Assembly: GCA_001910725.1 (NCBI GenBank)
Contig: MJGA01000024.1
Coordinates: forward strand, 310,001 to 374,000
Direction of reading: 5' to 3'
Length of the DNA: 64,000 nt
Source: Phanerodontia chrysosporium
Taxonomy: Eukaryota > Basidiomycota > Agaricomycetes > Polyporales > Phanerochaetaceae
Positions 23,701-35,014 of the stretch are shown piece after piece. The notes beneath the pieces are model-generated. The model had not been told where the DNA came from, ran no database searches, and saw only the letters and a list, made by a program, of their open reading frames with translations. How positions within the stretch are numbered: position 1 is the first letter of the stretch; the number at the start of each line of letters is the position of its first letter. Position numbers and translations under genes: made by a program.

Positions 23701-26700
23701 CTACCGAGAATTGGCGGTAGCGATATCGAGACAGAGGAGACACGAGACGTGGAAGCGAGGACGGGGGATGACGGGTGCGGGCATCCTGCGACTAAGGGAC
23801 CAGGCGAGGGTCTGAACGCCTCGTGCGACTACAGTCGGATGTGGGCGCGACGCAACGTTCATGGTTGACAGTCGAACAAGAACGTTGAGATCTGATCGCA
23901 ACGGCGTGGTGGCGCATCACGCTCAAAACGGTGACGCGCACAAGCACAGTGTCTGCAGACTACTCACTCCTCTGCTAAGTAGTGTATTGCAGACATATCT
24001 GTAGCCATGTACATAGTATATTAAAAATCTTCTGGGTGCATGCGACGGATTCGAAGGAACATGTCTCCATCTACTGTGTCTACGACGACATACTCGTTTG
24101 GGTTCTTCGAGTCTTGGATAAGGAGTGCGCCACGCTCAACGGAGCGAAGCGGAATAAATCTCGACTTTGCACGTTCCCGGAGCTTGACACGGTGGAACTT
24201 GAAGTCAATATCGACTCTGCGCCGCCGTCCACTTATGCCGACGTCATACGGCTGTACCAGTGCCATCGGGAGTCGGTGTCCATCGGTTGAGCATATGAAC
24301 ATGCAGATGAGGCGTGCAATGCTGTACGTATCTTCGCCGTCACGGAATATGATGTTGTCGTGTCGTTCGTGCCCGTGAAAGTCAGGATTGCACCGTAGGA
24401 GGTCTTCAGTTACCTCCCAAGTCACGCTGGACTCGTATTCCACTTCGAGGAGTCTACACACGATGATCTAGGGCGGTGAATAGAGTAAGAAAGTATAGCA
24501 TTTCGTAGAAAGGGGAATCGACTCACGGTATGATTGGCAGTGAGTTGAGTAGTGTACCTGTAGTCAGCGGGCTCATCCTCCCACTCGGAATGCTTGCGGT
24601 TCGCCGGCTGGTTCAAGAATAATTGCAGAAACTGGTTGAGCTTGATCCTGAACCGCTTAAACGCGACGTCGCCCTGATTTTCGTGCTCGAGAGCAGCGAA
24701 AGTAACCGGTCGAGACGGGGCCCCAAGGTAGACTTGCTCCCAACGGTTCAGCTCCTTTCCCTTGGTCTTCTTCCTCCCTTCCGCAACCTCTTTCTCCAAA
24801 TTCTCTTTCTCCAGAGCCTCCCGTTGCTGCTTAACCGTCTTCTCCCAGTCCTCGATACTCTCAGAGATGGCGTTCGCAACAAAGAACCTATGATCCCACT
24901 TCGCAAGCTGCGGTGAGGCTCAGTGAACTGCGTGGTAGTACTGGTGGAGGTATTAATAATGACTCACCTGCTCCATGACGTTCTTGAAGTTCGTGCGGTT
25001 GAGGTAGTTCTTGCGCATAGGTCCGTGAAACTTCTCGGATTGCTTGGTGGTCATGCTGAGCAGCGTGCCCTTGAGCTTGACGTCACGGCTTATGTGCGTC
25101 TGGAGATGCATCTTGACGAAATTCCAGTCCTTTCGCTTGATGTCTGACTCGCCGTATTGTTCGTACTCCTAAGAATATCAGTATATTCGCTGCTGTCATT
25201 GAAACTGTGGTACGAACCTCCAGGACGTCAGCAAACTGTAGAATAGCGTCTTCCAAAGCTCGAAGAGTTTCTTCAGTCTGCACTTCGAAGCTGCCAAGGG
25301 TCTTGCAGATTGTGTATTGTCGAATGAGGCGCATCAAAGTATGCTCTCGTGGGCAGTCAGACTTCGGGAAGACATTATAACATGCGTGTACGAGGATCTC
25401 GTCCGATATTAGCTAGTGTACTTCAAATGTGTATTCGCACTTACCTTTGCAAGATCGTCGTGCTTCGACCCATCCGTGAAATTGATCTTGGTGAAGCCCT
25501 GCTCGAAGTGGTGCAGATTGCGCCAGCGTGGCACCGTCTTGATGCTTAAGATTAAATTAGTGAGGCAGCAGTATCAAGCTTACGGCCAGCTTACCATTCA
25601 TCCAGGAGCACGTTGAATTCCCGGCCGTCCGCGGTGTATGCATCTAGGCACTTCTTGAGCTCGTTCTTGCAGTGGTATCCAAAGACACCGTTCCCGAAAT
25701 AATGCAGCTCATCGAAAGAGCTGGCCTTGAAGTAGTCTGTGTGCGGCCAAATCCACATAACGTTCTAGTAGCCGCCACTCACGTGAGATCACTTGTATAA
25801 TATTAATCATTCACTGCCGGCTCACCTTGAGAGGTCGGAGACCGAGCTTTGCGCCCTCCTCGTCTCGCTCGGAAGCAAGTCTATGCTTGAGGAGATCCTT
25901 CGTTTCGTCCATGTTCCGCTCGGGGTGCGTCTGGTGCAGGTACTTGAGCTCGTCTTTCGGCACCAAGCAGACCGGACACGGATGCAAACAATTGTTGCCG
26001 CGGATAAGGCACATACATGCTCTTGAAAATAGCCGTTAGCACCGAATTTTCAGTCAGACCATTGACTTACTGCTCCTCATAGTCTCCAGCAAATATATTC
26101 ATGAAGGTGTAGAAGCAGCGCTCAACGGTATCACCGCAACGGACAGTCATACCGCAGTCCAGATTCTCTTCTGGAATCAGCGGCTTGATGATCTTCTCCA
26201 TGGCCGCGTGCCAGACCTTCCTCTTGTGGTTGGCCCAGGAAGTCGTCCCCGCGTACTGAGCCGGGTCGCCGACCTGAATCAGCGATTAGTTTAGAAGTAG
26301 CTGGCTGCGGGACTAGATCACGTACGTCAGGGAGAAACCCGACGATATGCCCACCACCGATACCTGCTCCGTGCCGTATATCTGCCTCCAAGTTCGTGAT
26401 TCGCATGACGACAGGGTAGCCTTTCTGCGTGCCAAACGACGATAACTTGTTCTTGTCGGCATACAGATATATCCCGAGAGGGGTCCCGCCCTCGGGGATT
26501 TGAGACTATGAAGTTGTCAGCCCTCTACCATTAGATATGGCAATAACGATTACTGACCTGTACGTCCCACATGTACTCTCCAGTGACCGGCTCTGCCTCC
26601 CAGAACTGCACCCACTCGGTCCCATTCCACTTGTACATACGTCGAGCGTCCCATTGGAAGTGCGGCGCGAGTTTCGGGTCTTCGAGCATCGTTTTAACAA

Positions 26701-29700
26701 GATGTTCTGTGTCTCGGGCGAACACTTCATACTCAATATCTTCGCCTTTGTGACCGACAGTGAATTTATGCTTTTTAAACTACATATCTCGGTTGCAATG
26801 AATATAAAGTACAGCTGTATATTTACGAACTGCGCACCCCGGGATAGCCATCGCACGCAACGCGCCAAGCGTCCTCGACATCCTGGAACGTCTTGAAGGA
26901 GAACTCGGAGCGACGCTGCGCGATACGTTGCATAATGTCCAGCACCGTGGTAATCTGCTTCGGCTTCATTCCACCCTTGAGGACGGCATGGGCAAACTCG
27001 AAGTCGTCTCGACATGAGAACGGCTTCCAAGGCTCGAAGTCCTCGACTTCAACGACAGGACGCTCGCGAGCGTAGTCGTGGAAGCGGTAGGACTTAGTGT
27101 CCCGCCCGCTGTTGGGGTGATACTCGACCTTGATGTCGTTTATTTTTGGCGGTTCGCCTTCCGGGACAGGTTTCGGTCGTGCGTGCTGTTGCCCGGTGGC
27201 GGAAGGGGTGCTTGTCTGTGAGGTGGAGTCAGGCCGGTGCTCATCGGATAGAGGTACTGGGGCTTGAGCTGGGGTTCACACTTGTCAGGTAGTAATGTAG
27301 TTGAACGCGAATAGCAACATACCGGGTGGGCTGCTCAGATTGAAGGGCATCTCTGAGTCGCCGGCGGGCGGCGGTGAGGCGAATTGCGTGCCCGATTCTC
27401 TCTGAGAAATTCCAGAGGATCCTGAGCAGTTGCGTCAGTTTCAGACCGTGCGGGACGCTTGAAAGAAACCGACCTTCAGCAAACAAAGCTGCACTGGGTG
27501 ACTCCATGCCCGCAGTCTCGTCCACGGAGCGTCGAGTGCGAGCTTCGATCCTTTAGCTAGCACCAGTAAGAGAAACGTATCAGATACCTCTTTTTGCTTT
27601 CCGCCCCTCGCGTTCTAGTTCGATTTCCCGCAAAGCTTCTTCATCCTGCCTCTTGCGCTCCGCCTTAGTCTCACAAGCCTTGACGTGTTGGGAGAACCCC
27701 CTCGTCGAGGAGAAGAACTTCCCGCACAACACGCAGCTGGCGGTCTTCGAGTTCTTGTGATGTCCTCTACCAGTCATCGAGAAGGCAGGAGGGTGCTCCG
27801 CCTGCGACGAATCAACTATACCACGGAGCCGCGAGCTTGTTTGGAATCTGCTTACGCTGCAGTGTTATATTATACCGACAAGAGTTATCCAGATACAGGA
27901 GAGACGATATTGTACAAGAGACGAGAGGGGGAAATGATGCGCAGGATACAGCAGCTCAGCGTTGAACGCTGAGCGTTGAGCGGTCGTTCCACGGCAAGTG
28001 ATGCAATGCGGATTGTGCGCGGAGTGTCAATCCCGATTAAGCAAGATACTGATCATCATTATCTTGATCAGTCTTGAGTGAGCGCTGAGCAGCCAGGCTG
28101 CTCGTGAGAGCATCGTGAGCGCTCCCTGAGCACATCTCGAGCGTATCTTGAGCGCCGTCTCTCATGAGCGTTCTCAGATTTTTCTGACATAAGGACATTG
28201 TTCGTTTGTAAGTGCTCACGCACCTGATCTGTTGCGATATGGCAAGCCGTCCGAGCATCCGTATCGCTTGCTGAACTCGACGACGAGCTTAGCCTCTATG
28301 GCATCGAATATGGGCCCCGCGACTCGTGCTAGAGTATCCGATGGGAAGCCGTATGATTCTCGTAGCTGCCGTGAACGCAAGATGTGCTGGTCGACGCTTG
28401 ACAAGAAGGTGAGCGGCAAGAGGGACATTGCAATCGGTGTGACGCCGAGCCATCCGGGTACACTGACAGAGGTGATGGTTCGCGTGCTGTCGTTGAGCGA
28501 GGGGTCCTTTGGTGCATTCAGTGGCTGAAATTCGATGTAGCGACCCGTCCAAAACCAGTAGGCTTGAGTTTCGATTGTGTCGAGTGAAGCTGAAGTTTCG
28601 GTCGCTTCGTTAGGCGCTTGCACAACGTTGACCTCGACCGCCACCTCCTGCATGTCCAACACCTGCCCCACGACCACTACCCCCTGCTCCACGTCCTCAA
28701 GCTTATCAACACATACCTGCAAGACCCTCCTTCCGTGTACCTCGATCGCAGTGACGAACATCACAGCAATGGCAATGCTGTCGCCTGTACGGACTGGTGC
28801 GAGAACATGATCACGAAGCTGCAGCATTTCCCCCTCTTCCCCCTCAGTTGCAGACGCCATCGATCTTCGAGTCTTCTGAAAGCGCAGCTTGAGAAGACGA
28901 TCCACAGGCATAGGATTAGCCCCGGGGTCATCGAACATGGTGCGCACGATTGCCGACTTGTGTATCCGCTTCGTCCTTGACTCATCTCCATTGATAGGCA
29001 CCTCCAGCCAATCGTCGGGATTGTCGTCCTCAAAACCTGCACCTTCGTCGTTGTAATCAAGTCCCTCATCGTCGACGTTGAGAATCGGAAAGGGGGGAAC
29101 GTCTTCATAAGGTGTGTCACCATCGTTGTCGCCGAGACCTGGGGTATCTTTCCCCTCTAATTCCGACCCGACAGGCTGCAGCTGAATGGCGTCTTCATCG
29201 TCCTCCAGCATGGATCTATCGATGCAGATATCTGTCGAAACACCTGGATATCTCCCATCTCCCCACGGCCGCATGAAGTCCACGCCAGGTTCGCTCAAGA
29301 CTGCGTCGAAGTCGAAGTGAATTCCCCATCTCCACAAGATGTTGCTTGTTCGCAAACGCCCCGCGTTCCAACAAGTCTCAACATCTACGTCGCCGACAAT
29401 CATGTTGCCCTTGAAGTACGCCGGGTTCACATGATCGTCTCCCCGCCCAGTCCAGTCTAGTCGTTTAGGCCCTCGGTACCAATCTGGATGCTTCTCGTAA
29501 GTCGCCTGGTCATCATTCGAATTTGCACATCGATGTGAAAGTTGCAGGACATCGCAGTTGCGGTCGTGCGATTGGGTGCGAACATCTGAAAAGACCTCTT
29601 CGACGGGGTTACTGCCGAGCTGGTAAATGTAGAGGGGCTGTGTAGGATCGAGCAGTTGCTGACGCTTGACACAGACGAATGGGGATCTGGACATGGCGTG

Positions 29701-32331
29701 CGAATCACTATAGAGCTGGCCGCACATGAACTTCGAGCCCCGGTTAAGGCGATATAAGGCGAAGAGTAGGTGAGCGAAGGCCGACAAGTATTCCAGTTGC
29801 TCGGAGAGGCTAAATTCACGGTTCAGGAATGTTTGCAAGAGAAGATCCCAGAGTTCGGAGAGCAAGCAAACCGAGCGGTGCGTGAGTTGCTTTGCCGGCT
29901 CCATCCTCGCCTGTTCAAGTGTCCGAACCTGAATCAGAGCTTTCAGCAGCTTGATCGTTCTCGGCACATTCTGGTGGTCGGCCGGGTCAAGAAGAAAGTC
30001 GACATTGCTAAGAGATTGCCCCGGAAGCTCTGCCAGCGCCATTGTAAGTAGTCCTCGGTTGACTATCAAGCCGTCGATGAGCGACCCCTCTGCACTCCGA
30101 GCATGCGTTGCCGCACCTGAAAATCATGTCAGAAACCTTCTCGTCATTTGAAGACGTCGATAAACTCACGTTTGAATAGGTGCTTCGGGTCTGGGCAGTG
30201 AACAATCCCTCGAGGACCGCATTGCTGATTAAACCCCTTCAACCGCGCTAGAGTTTGACCAAGCTCGAGATCGCATTGGCCGAAGGTAACGCACATGAGC
30301 TTCATGTAGCAGGCTCCTCGGAACGTTGACGCTCCATCACAGCAGAACGTCCACAGGGGACCGTGAGTGGAATCCCGATCGCTTTCAAGCCAAGCCTCCA
30401 TTGCGTTCTCCAGGATCTTTGCGAAGTCTGGCGCCTTCTCAGCCCCGCATGACGACGAGATAAATAGTGTGGTAGGCCCGTAGTTGCTCTTGTCGTATGC
30501 GGTTATCACCCCGACGGTTGCGCGAGACCCTCGGTGAGCTTGCGGTGGGTCACTCTTGATATGTTCAGCAACCTTTCTGACGGCCTCGTAGCTTGTCACA
30601 TGTAAGTCAAGGTCACCAACATGCTCACGGCAAACATTGAGTATACACCCTGTCTTGCGGCAGTAGACCATATCTGTGCGTATCGCGATGTCGTCAACAA
30701 TCAACGAATGGCCGCGGCGCTTCCTGGCCAGTCCGTCGACAGGTGTGGGGAACATCTTGCGTACGTTCGCAGTGAGTTCTTGCCGTGTTGGCTGTTTGGG
30801 TGATGGTGTAACAACAGGCACCTTCGAGCGAGCCGACGTAGTTGATGGAGATGGGAGACCGAATACTTTTCCTGCGAGCCAGAGGGCTTTGTGACCGCCT
30901 ATATGCCTGAGAAGTCGAGCCAGTTCAAAGTCCTCATCGGTGAAGCCCCGCGCAGCGTAGAGATCTTCGGCGGCATCAAGGACTCTCGTCAAGACCTCGC
31001 GTATACCAACGTTCTCCTTCTTTGCACGCTGAAGAAGGTGAGCGATCCGCTTAATGTCTTTCTTTGACAGAGCGTCCAGCAGCCGTTCATGGTCGGAGAT
31101 CCTGATCTCCCGCCGCGCAACTTTCCTCCTCTCGTTGTAGAGCTACCGAATGTGCGTCAGCGCCAGCAGTAGCTTCTTTAGGTATTATCATTCCGCGTAC
31201 CTTCTGATTCAGGTCAGTAATGGTGTCTGCTTTGCTTCGGAGTGCTTCAGCTGACTGTATTGCATTGAGATAGTCGTAGTTCGTTCGCTGCCGCCACGGT
31301 AAACCAGCGCGGTGGTCAAGTCCAATGAGCTTCCCCGAGGTTTCGACCTCCCGACAAGCGCAGCACGGTACGCCTAAGCTTTCCTGAACACCACTGCACT
31401 GGGTTGACTTGAGCCAGAGCTCCGTTCCGCCATTTCTGATACTCTCGACACGAAAGCCAAGCTCCTCTTCCCGCGTCGCCATTGTCGCAAACGGAAATGT
31501 GTCCCAAACAGTCCCAGCTGTCCATGAAACCCGGGCACCTTCGCAAGCTAAGCTGTCGGCGTGGCTGTGCAGGCCGACCATGGAAGGGCCTGTCGTAGCA
31601 TGGCCGTAGGTTGTGTCGCTCTCAATGCCATCTGCGGCATGTACGGCTGACATCCCATGCAGCGGGTCTGGCATTGCTCGGCGTGGATCCCAAGCTGCTG
31701 GCCACCGGGGCTCGCCGAAGAGTGCAAGCCTTTGGATATCTGCGGCAGCACGTTCATCGACCTCGAAGGCTTGGACGGTCTTTGACTTGCATTTCTTCCC
31801 TCGTAAGTGCTTGTTTAGATGGTATGTCGGGTTCTGCTCAGGGACTTTTAGGGCTTGCCCGCAGCTGGGACACTGATAGTGTACGAAACGGGGTGTCGGA
31901 TGGCAGGGATGTGCAGATGATGTGCTTGCCTGTGAACTTGGGTCTTCAGAAGAGTAAGAGGCCAGTAGTGAGTCCTCTCGTGATCCTCCGTGTACTCTGC
32001 TGACTTCTCGGGGTCTTTCACAGGAGATTGGCGAGGCATAGCATGTGTCCCGGTCGTCAAGATTTGCATTATTATCCCAGAGGACGTCTTTGGGTGTGTT
32101 GTATAGTGTATAGTCCGTTTCATCAAGGGGTGTATATGTTGGAGAGTACTCTGGTGAGGTGTGGATTGGTAGCAGGCATGTCTCGGGTACCCGGTTGTCC
32201 TGTTCAACTGCGCGAGCAGCGTGGTGGGTGTCAAAGAGAACATCGGGGAAAACTTCACGTATACTTGGTAAGGAAGGTCGTGGGTATTGTGCAAGTGGCT
32301 CGTCATTGACAGTATAGTGATTAGAGGTCAT
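17708..32331 (-). CDS. P-element-like transposase gene split by a 9.8-kb intron
   Basis: Five exons: 32331-31201, 31142-30170, 30116-28224, 18466-18285, 18220-17708; 1563 aa if spliced. Introns 1, 2 and 4 are 58, 53 and 64 bp; intron 3 is 9757 bp, with good ends (gtgcgt; branch CTGAC and ctgctag) and phase-1 joining (RNRS-D-ETRF). Features in order: a CxxC...H zinc motif (CPSCGQALKV), the RNase H-like set VDDIAIRTDMVY (about residue 527), FCCDGASTFRG (about 646) and HCPDPKHLFKR (about 695, like DPPHLLK of P-element/THAP9 transposases), then DHVNPAYFKGN, an acidic region, and a C-terminal cysteine domain (PCPLCEKLLP, NPCGFCGVTTC, VPCLLCP). I recall this as a multi-copy Agaricomycete family. 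Transposase assignment is inference from the D/D/DPxHLxK pattern; both halves are needed for the family's usual length. Confidence 0.62.
18540..18740. repeat. CTCAnGA-type motif cluster, right end of insertion
   Basis: About ten degenerate 8-mers related to CTCATGAG or its variants (TCGTGAG, TCTTGAG, TCATGAG) occur at short irregular spacing. The same motif class recurs at the other end of the giant intron. I read both as subterminal repeats of one inserted element. Confidence 0.5.
18770..19110 (-). repeat. tRNA-derived SINE-like repeat
   Basis: Read on the minus strand, 19093-19077 is a good Pol III A box (TGGCACAGCGAG) and 19045-19036 a B box (GTTCGAATCC), 41 bp apart between the boxes as in tRNA genes. 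The acceptor arms do not pair and the T stem has a mismatch, so this is not a working tRNA. Downstream follows about 230 bp of imperfect GTAAGTAAG repeats. Head plus repetitive tail is the layout of a tRNA-derived SINE. No second copy lies in the window. Confidence 0.5.
19309..21536 (-). CDS. Agaricomycete-expanded family protein, function unknown
   Basis: Five exons: 21536-21354, 21297-20866, 20812-20576, 20525-20406, 20349-19309; all phase 0, introns 50-56 bp; 670 aa. An acidic start is followed by a coiled coil (LELELKKKNAELEKLKK), a basic KTRRGKAVK stretch, then a folded core: FLYRPWLDERVF, SYVGVVWLETLRDTR, SSYLKSITTVSPAIIALTLA, IRFRYSASLSFGQTLKDPDD, LFSLMEMWELPPLVRLRQWC. The core reminds me of the DUF6698-type proteins abundant in Agaricomycetes, but that is recollection, not a search. 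The tail is Ser/Thr-rich and ends in an Ala/Lys repeat (KAQKAAATKAQKAAAAKAQQ). It lies inside the giant intron, so it may be passenger cargo of a mobile element. Confidence 0.7.
21537..22354. other. Intergenic inside the giant intron
   Basis: Promoter region of the expanded-family gene and 3' flank of the cyclin pseudogene. The minus frame continues open upstream of the ATG but without a recognisable sequence. No repeat seen. Confidence 0.4.
22355..23085 (-). pseudogene. Broken PCL/Pho85-type cyclin
   Basis: Fragments of one cyclin lie in successive frames on the minus strand: HPFARLLSPPDFLSKWL, then in another frame VPIRGFVREVLRQSHTS and TGVLQTALCYLEAIRSKVP, then in the next MPSGPLPPLPPLPSPLL and FLICLIFASKFMQDRSY, then SNKAWVKLAALPPWKIG. 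They match the order and motifs of basidiomycete PCL-like G1 cyclins (cyclin box with TxxVLQTALxYLEAIR and the ASKFMQD helix). At least three frame changes cannot be explained by introns, and a TAG (22372-22370) stands where the family continues WRLW. The gene is dead. It sits in the giant intron and was probably carried or caught there. Confidence 0.72.
23086..24020. other. Intergenic inside the giant intron
   Basis: Between the cyclin pseudogene and the 3' end of the Plavaka gene. Short frames only; no coding signature. One end of the Plavaka element should lie here, but I could not find matching terminal inverted repeats by eye. Confidence 0.4.
24021..27777 (-). mobile_element. Plavaka-type DNA transposon, transposase apparently intact
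   Basis: A chain of minus-strand exons runs from ATG 27777 to the stop at 24021. Order: a C2H2-like finger (SCVLCGKFFSSTRGFSQH), a Pro-rich linker, DFEPWKPFSCRDDFEFA, WNGTEWVQFWEAEPVTGEYM, PLGIYLYADKNKLSSFG and VVMRITNLEADIRHGAG, then HPCPVCLVPKDELKYLHQTH, WIWPHTDYFKASSFDELHYF, FEQGFTKINFTDGSKHDDLA, STTKQSEKFHGPMRK-type sequence, and the closing block VVDTVDGDMFLRIR. These are hallmarks of Agaricomycete Plavaka transposases (RNase H fold, cut and paste). I saw no internal stop that an intron could not explain. Exon ends were not all fixed. It lies within the giant intron of the P-element-like gene, same strand. Confidence 0.82.
27778..28039. other. 5' flank of the Plavaka gene
   Basis: Promoter and element end. 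A small hairpin, CTCAGCG-TTGAA-CGCTGAG followed by GCGTTGAGCG, lies near 27,953-27,985. No matching inverted terminal repeat at the other side was found by eye. Confidence 0.35.
28040..28170. repeat. CTCAnGA-type motif cluster, left end of insertion
   Basis: Repeated degenerate 8-mers (TCTTGAG, TCGTGAG, CTCATGAG, TCTCGAG) at short spacing, the same class as at 18,540-18,740. It lies about 55 bp inside the donor site of the giant intron. Confidence 0.5.
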
Positions 32332-33474
32332 TGTAAGCGTGCCCGATGCCTCGCCACCGGGGCAATGGCAGTGGACGGACGGTCGCTGCTCAGCATCGCG
32401 ACTACCCAGGAGACGCTAATTGGATGACACAGACCGTTTTTGTCATCAGATTTCCATAGCGCCTACGTCCAATCGTGCACTTTTGCTGTACGCTCGCACG
32501 CTCATACCAATGCAGGCATATTTTGTGCTAGCTAGATTATTTGGGCCATAGAGAAACCCGTTCAAATGACAGTACATCGACACAGGCCCTCTGTCGTAGG
32601 GTACGAGCTAAACCGTCACATCAAAGACCCCGGAGACTAGCCCTCAATTAATTGACGATTCCTCTGTTGTGAGATTTGGGATCTCTGGGCCCCCCTGCTC
32701 TCGAGTGGGCGACTACATCGGCGGCTGAGCTACATACGGTGGAGTCGATCTCAGAACGTCACCCTCCGATCCATTCTCGACCCATGAACTCGGCTCTGGG
32801 TCTTGCTCTGGTACCGTCGGCAGTGTATGGCGGTGCAGAGGGGCGGTACTTTCCGCGGGGCAAGAGAGCCGGAATGCAGAGCGGGCGCTCCGACAACGCC
32901 ACGCCATGACTGGGCCGTTGCGGCGTCGCCCCGTCGCGCGTCCAGGCCGCCATTGGACGCTAAACTGTATATCGTACTGAGCCTGCGTATGTCATCGCAT
33001 TGCGTGGGACGGGTTTGCATGCCCTGCGAGGCCGCGCTGTACGGTGATATCTATCAAAGCGCTGAGGTCAGGTGAACGTGCTTGGCGAAGAGGAGAACCC
33101 GAGGCACCCACTTGCAGTGTGCGTTCTGCAGGTACCACAATCAGCATGGGACCCGTGCAAAATGGGACCACTGCCGGCTTGGTGCGATCGACGAGCACAT
33201 GCTATCCCGGACGCGCAGCGCTCGGATAGACCGGCGCCGAGCTTCGCATTTCACTAGCCTGCGGCGAGAATCGCCGCTAGCTGGGTAAAGATACAGCTGA
33301 GGCCCGTCCGGCCGAGCGATCGACAGGGCCTAGCTGGGGTATATAGCCTGCCTGTGCGCCGCCCTGGACAGTCCGTCGTGTCCTTCCGACTCACTCAACA
33401 CCCTTACGCCTCAAAGCGTTCCCAATTCTTCTTCTTCTTCTTCTTCGTTCACACCCACGCTTTTACGATTCGAG
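32332..33474. promoter_or_regulatory. Promoter region of the first Kre9-like gene
   Basis: No gene is visible over 1.1 kb. A TATATA box at 33340-33346 lies about 130 bp upstream of the ATG at 33475, followed by a pyrimidine-rich (TTC)n leader near 33,430. The far end is the 5' flank of the divergent P-element-like gene. Confidence 0.55.
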
Positions 33475-34038
33475 ATGCTGTTCACGAAAGCCGTTGCTGC
33501 TCTGCTCCTTGGTGCCCTCGCACAGACGGGCATGACCTCTGCTGCCCCCCTCGATAAGAAGGACGTCTACGTCCCGAAGGTGCTCTACCCCCACAGCGGC
33601 ACCGTCTGGTACTCGGGTCAGCGTCACAACGTGACCTGGTGCGTCTCTCGCTGCGTCCCCATCGGTCCTTTTGCTGACTCCAGGCTGCTACGCTTCTAGG
33701 GACAACTCGAACCCGCCTAAGCAGATCTCGAACGGGGCCTTCATTCTGCTCCGCCAGAACAACTATGAGATGCCAGGTGCGTCCCCTTGTCCTGTTCATC
33801 ACGCATCGTGTTGAACCAAGCCCAACTTCACAGTTGTCCTCGCCCACGACTTCGACCTGCGTGCCGGTCGTGTCGAGGTCACGGTCCCCGACGTGATCAC
33901 CGGCAACTTCAGCATCGTCCGTGAGTACTCCTCGTTCCTGTCCTCTCGTGAACATTTCTCACATGCTCCTGCACAGTCTTCGGAGACTCGGGCAACTGGA
34001 GCGAAGACTTCCTCATCAACGGAGTCGTCGACTTCTAA
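33475..34038 (+). CDS. Small secreted Kre9/KNH-like protein, tandem copy 1
   Basis: Four exons: 33475-33638, 33700-33776, 33834-33920, 33977-34038; introns 56-61 bp; 129 aa. An N-terminal hydrophobic signal (AVAALLLGALAQTGMTSA) precedes KVLYPHSGTVWYSGQRHNV and TWDNSNPPKQISNGAF, then FDLRAGRVEVTVPD and VLFGDSGNWSEDF. This is the beta-sandwich domain of the fungal Kre9/KNH1 N-terminal type (Ser-Thr-rich GPI-anchored membrane family), found in many small secreted basidiomycete proteins. There is no GPI tail, so it is probably released to the cell wall or outside. The neighbour at 35,015 is a close duplicate with the same exon layout. Confidence 0.82.
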
Positions 34039-35014
34039 GCCATCCTCGAACGTCCCTTGACGACCTCGACGACTCACACGGACTACCCACGATTCCTCAC
34101 GAACTTTCGCATGCGCATCCCGAGCAATTCGGACTTCGTTGCACACGCTTCGGACTTCGCACAATGGACTCTTGCTAGTGCACTTGTGTTAGTAGTAGTG
34201 TCATGCTTGGATCTTTCGGACCTTAGCATACGTAATTTGTAACGCAATACTAATACACTGATTGGAACCAAGATGGAGAGACATTTGCCCTCACATGGTG
34301 CGCCCTTATGCGCAAAACTCCGGAGCGTTGGCGTCCCACGTTCCAAAGTACTGGTGACTAGGTCGCTTCCTTCTGAGGTACCAGGGGCCGTCACAGACCT
34401 ATCGCGGACGCACGTTTGGGTCTCTCAACTGCCGGTTACCGATATCATCACCCACAGGTCTTCGAGCCTTCGACCCGCAGAATCCGTCTTCGAGCTTCTC
34501 GATATTTTGACAGCACAGGGTCATCTGGAAGGACGGACCTACGGGCTTTCAACCGGCTTGGTCGGCGTTCCGGACTTTGCGACGTGACAGCTCTGGCTTC
34601 GACCCAGCCTTCCCGTGCCGTCCACGAAGATGAGGTGCGTGGATGTAGAGTCGTCCGTTGCGCTGCGCACCTCGACGTACCACGAGCAGGCTCCCCCTTC
34701 AGCAAGGGTTGCATGTGCAGATGACATTGCCTGCCACGAAGCAGTACAGGTCAGACGGGCTGGGCAACGAGCTACTGAATGCAGGACGCACCTGCAGATT
34801 GCTGAATCGCACTTGCATTCCGTGGCGAGGATACGCCGGTAAGTGGAGGTTCAAGCTGGCTCGCGGGCAGCTTGGCCGTCGACACTGAACGTGGACGCAT
34901 CTGAGGCCCTTCTGGATAGCCCGTGGACCGCATGCTCAGCATATAAAGCCCATGTTTTGCGCACCTTTGACCATTCCTAAATTTCAAGCTACTCGCGCTA
35001 TACTCATACTCGAG
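34039..35014. promoter_or_regulatory. Gap between the tandem Kre9-like genes
   Basis: Contains a TATAAA box at 34942-34947, about 70 bp upstream of the second copy's ATG. The rest shows only short frames on both strands, several of about equal length, and no repeat. Confidence 0.5.

Larger units (their letters stand above)
18467..28223 (-). other. Giant intron or composite insertion in the transposase gene
   Basis: The interval between exons 3 and 4 of the P-element-like gene. It contains, all on the minus strand, an expanded-family gene, a PCL cyclin pseudogene and a Plavaka transposase, plus a tRNA-like repeat. At each end, just inside the splice sites, lies a cluster of near-palindromic 8-mers of the type CTCATGAG, CTCAAGAT, CTCACGAG (18,540-18,740 and 28,040-28,170). 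Such subterminal clusters are usual for DNA-transposon ends. The outermost sequence on each side reads AATCTGAG and AATCCTGAG, a weak inverted match. No certain target duplication was found by eye. Confidence 0.6.
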
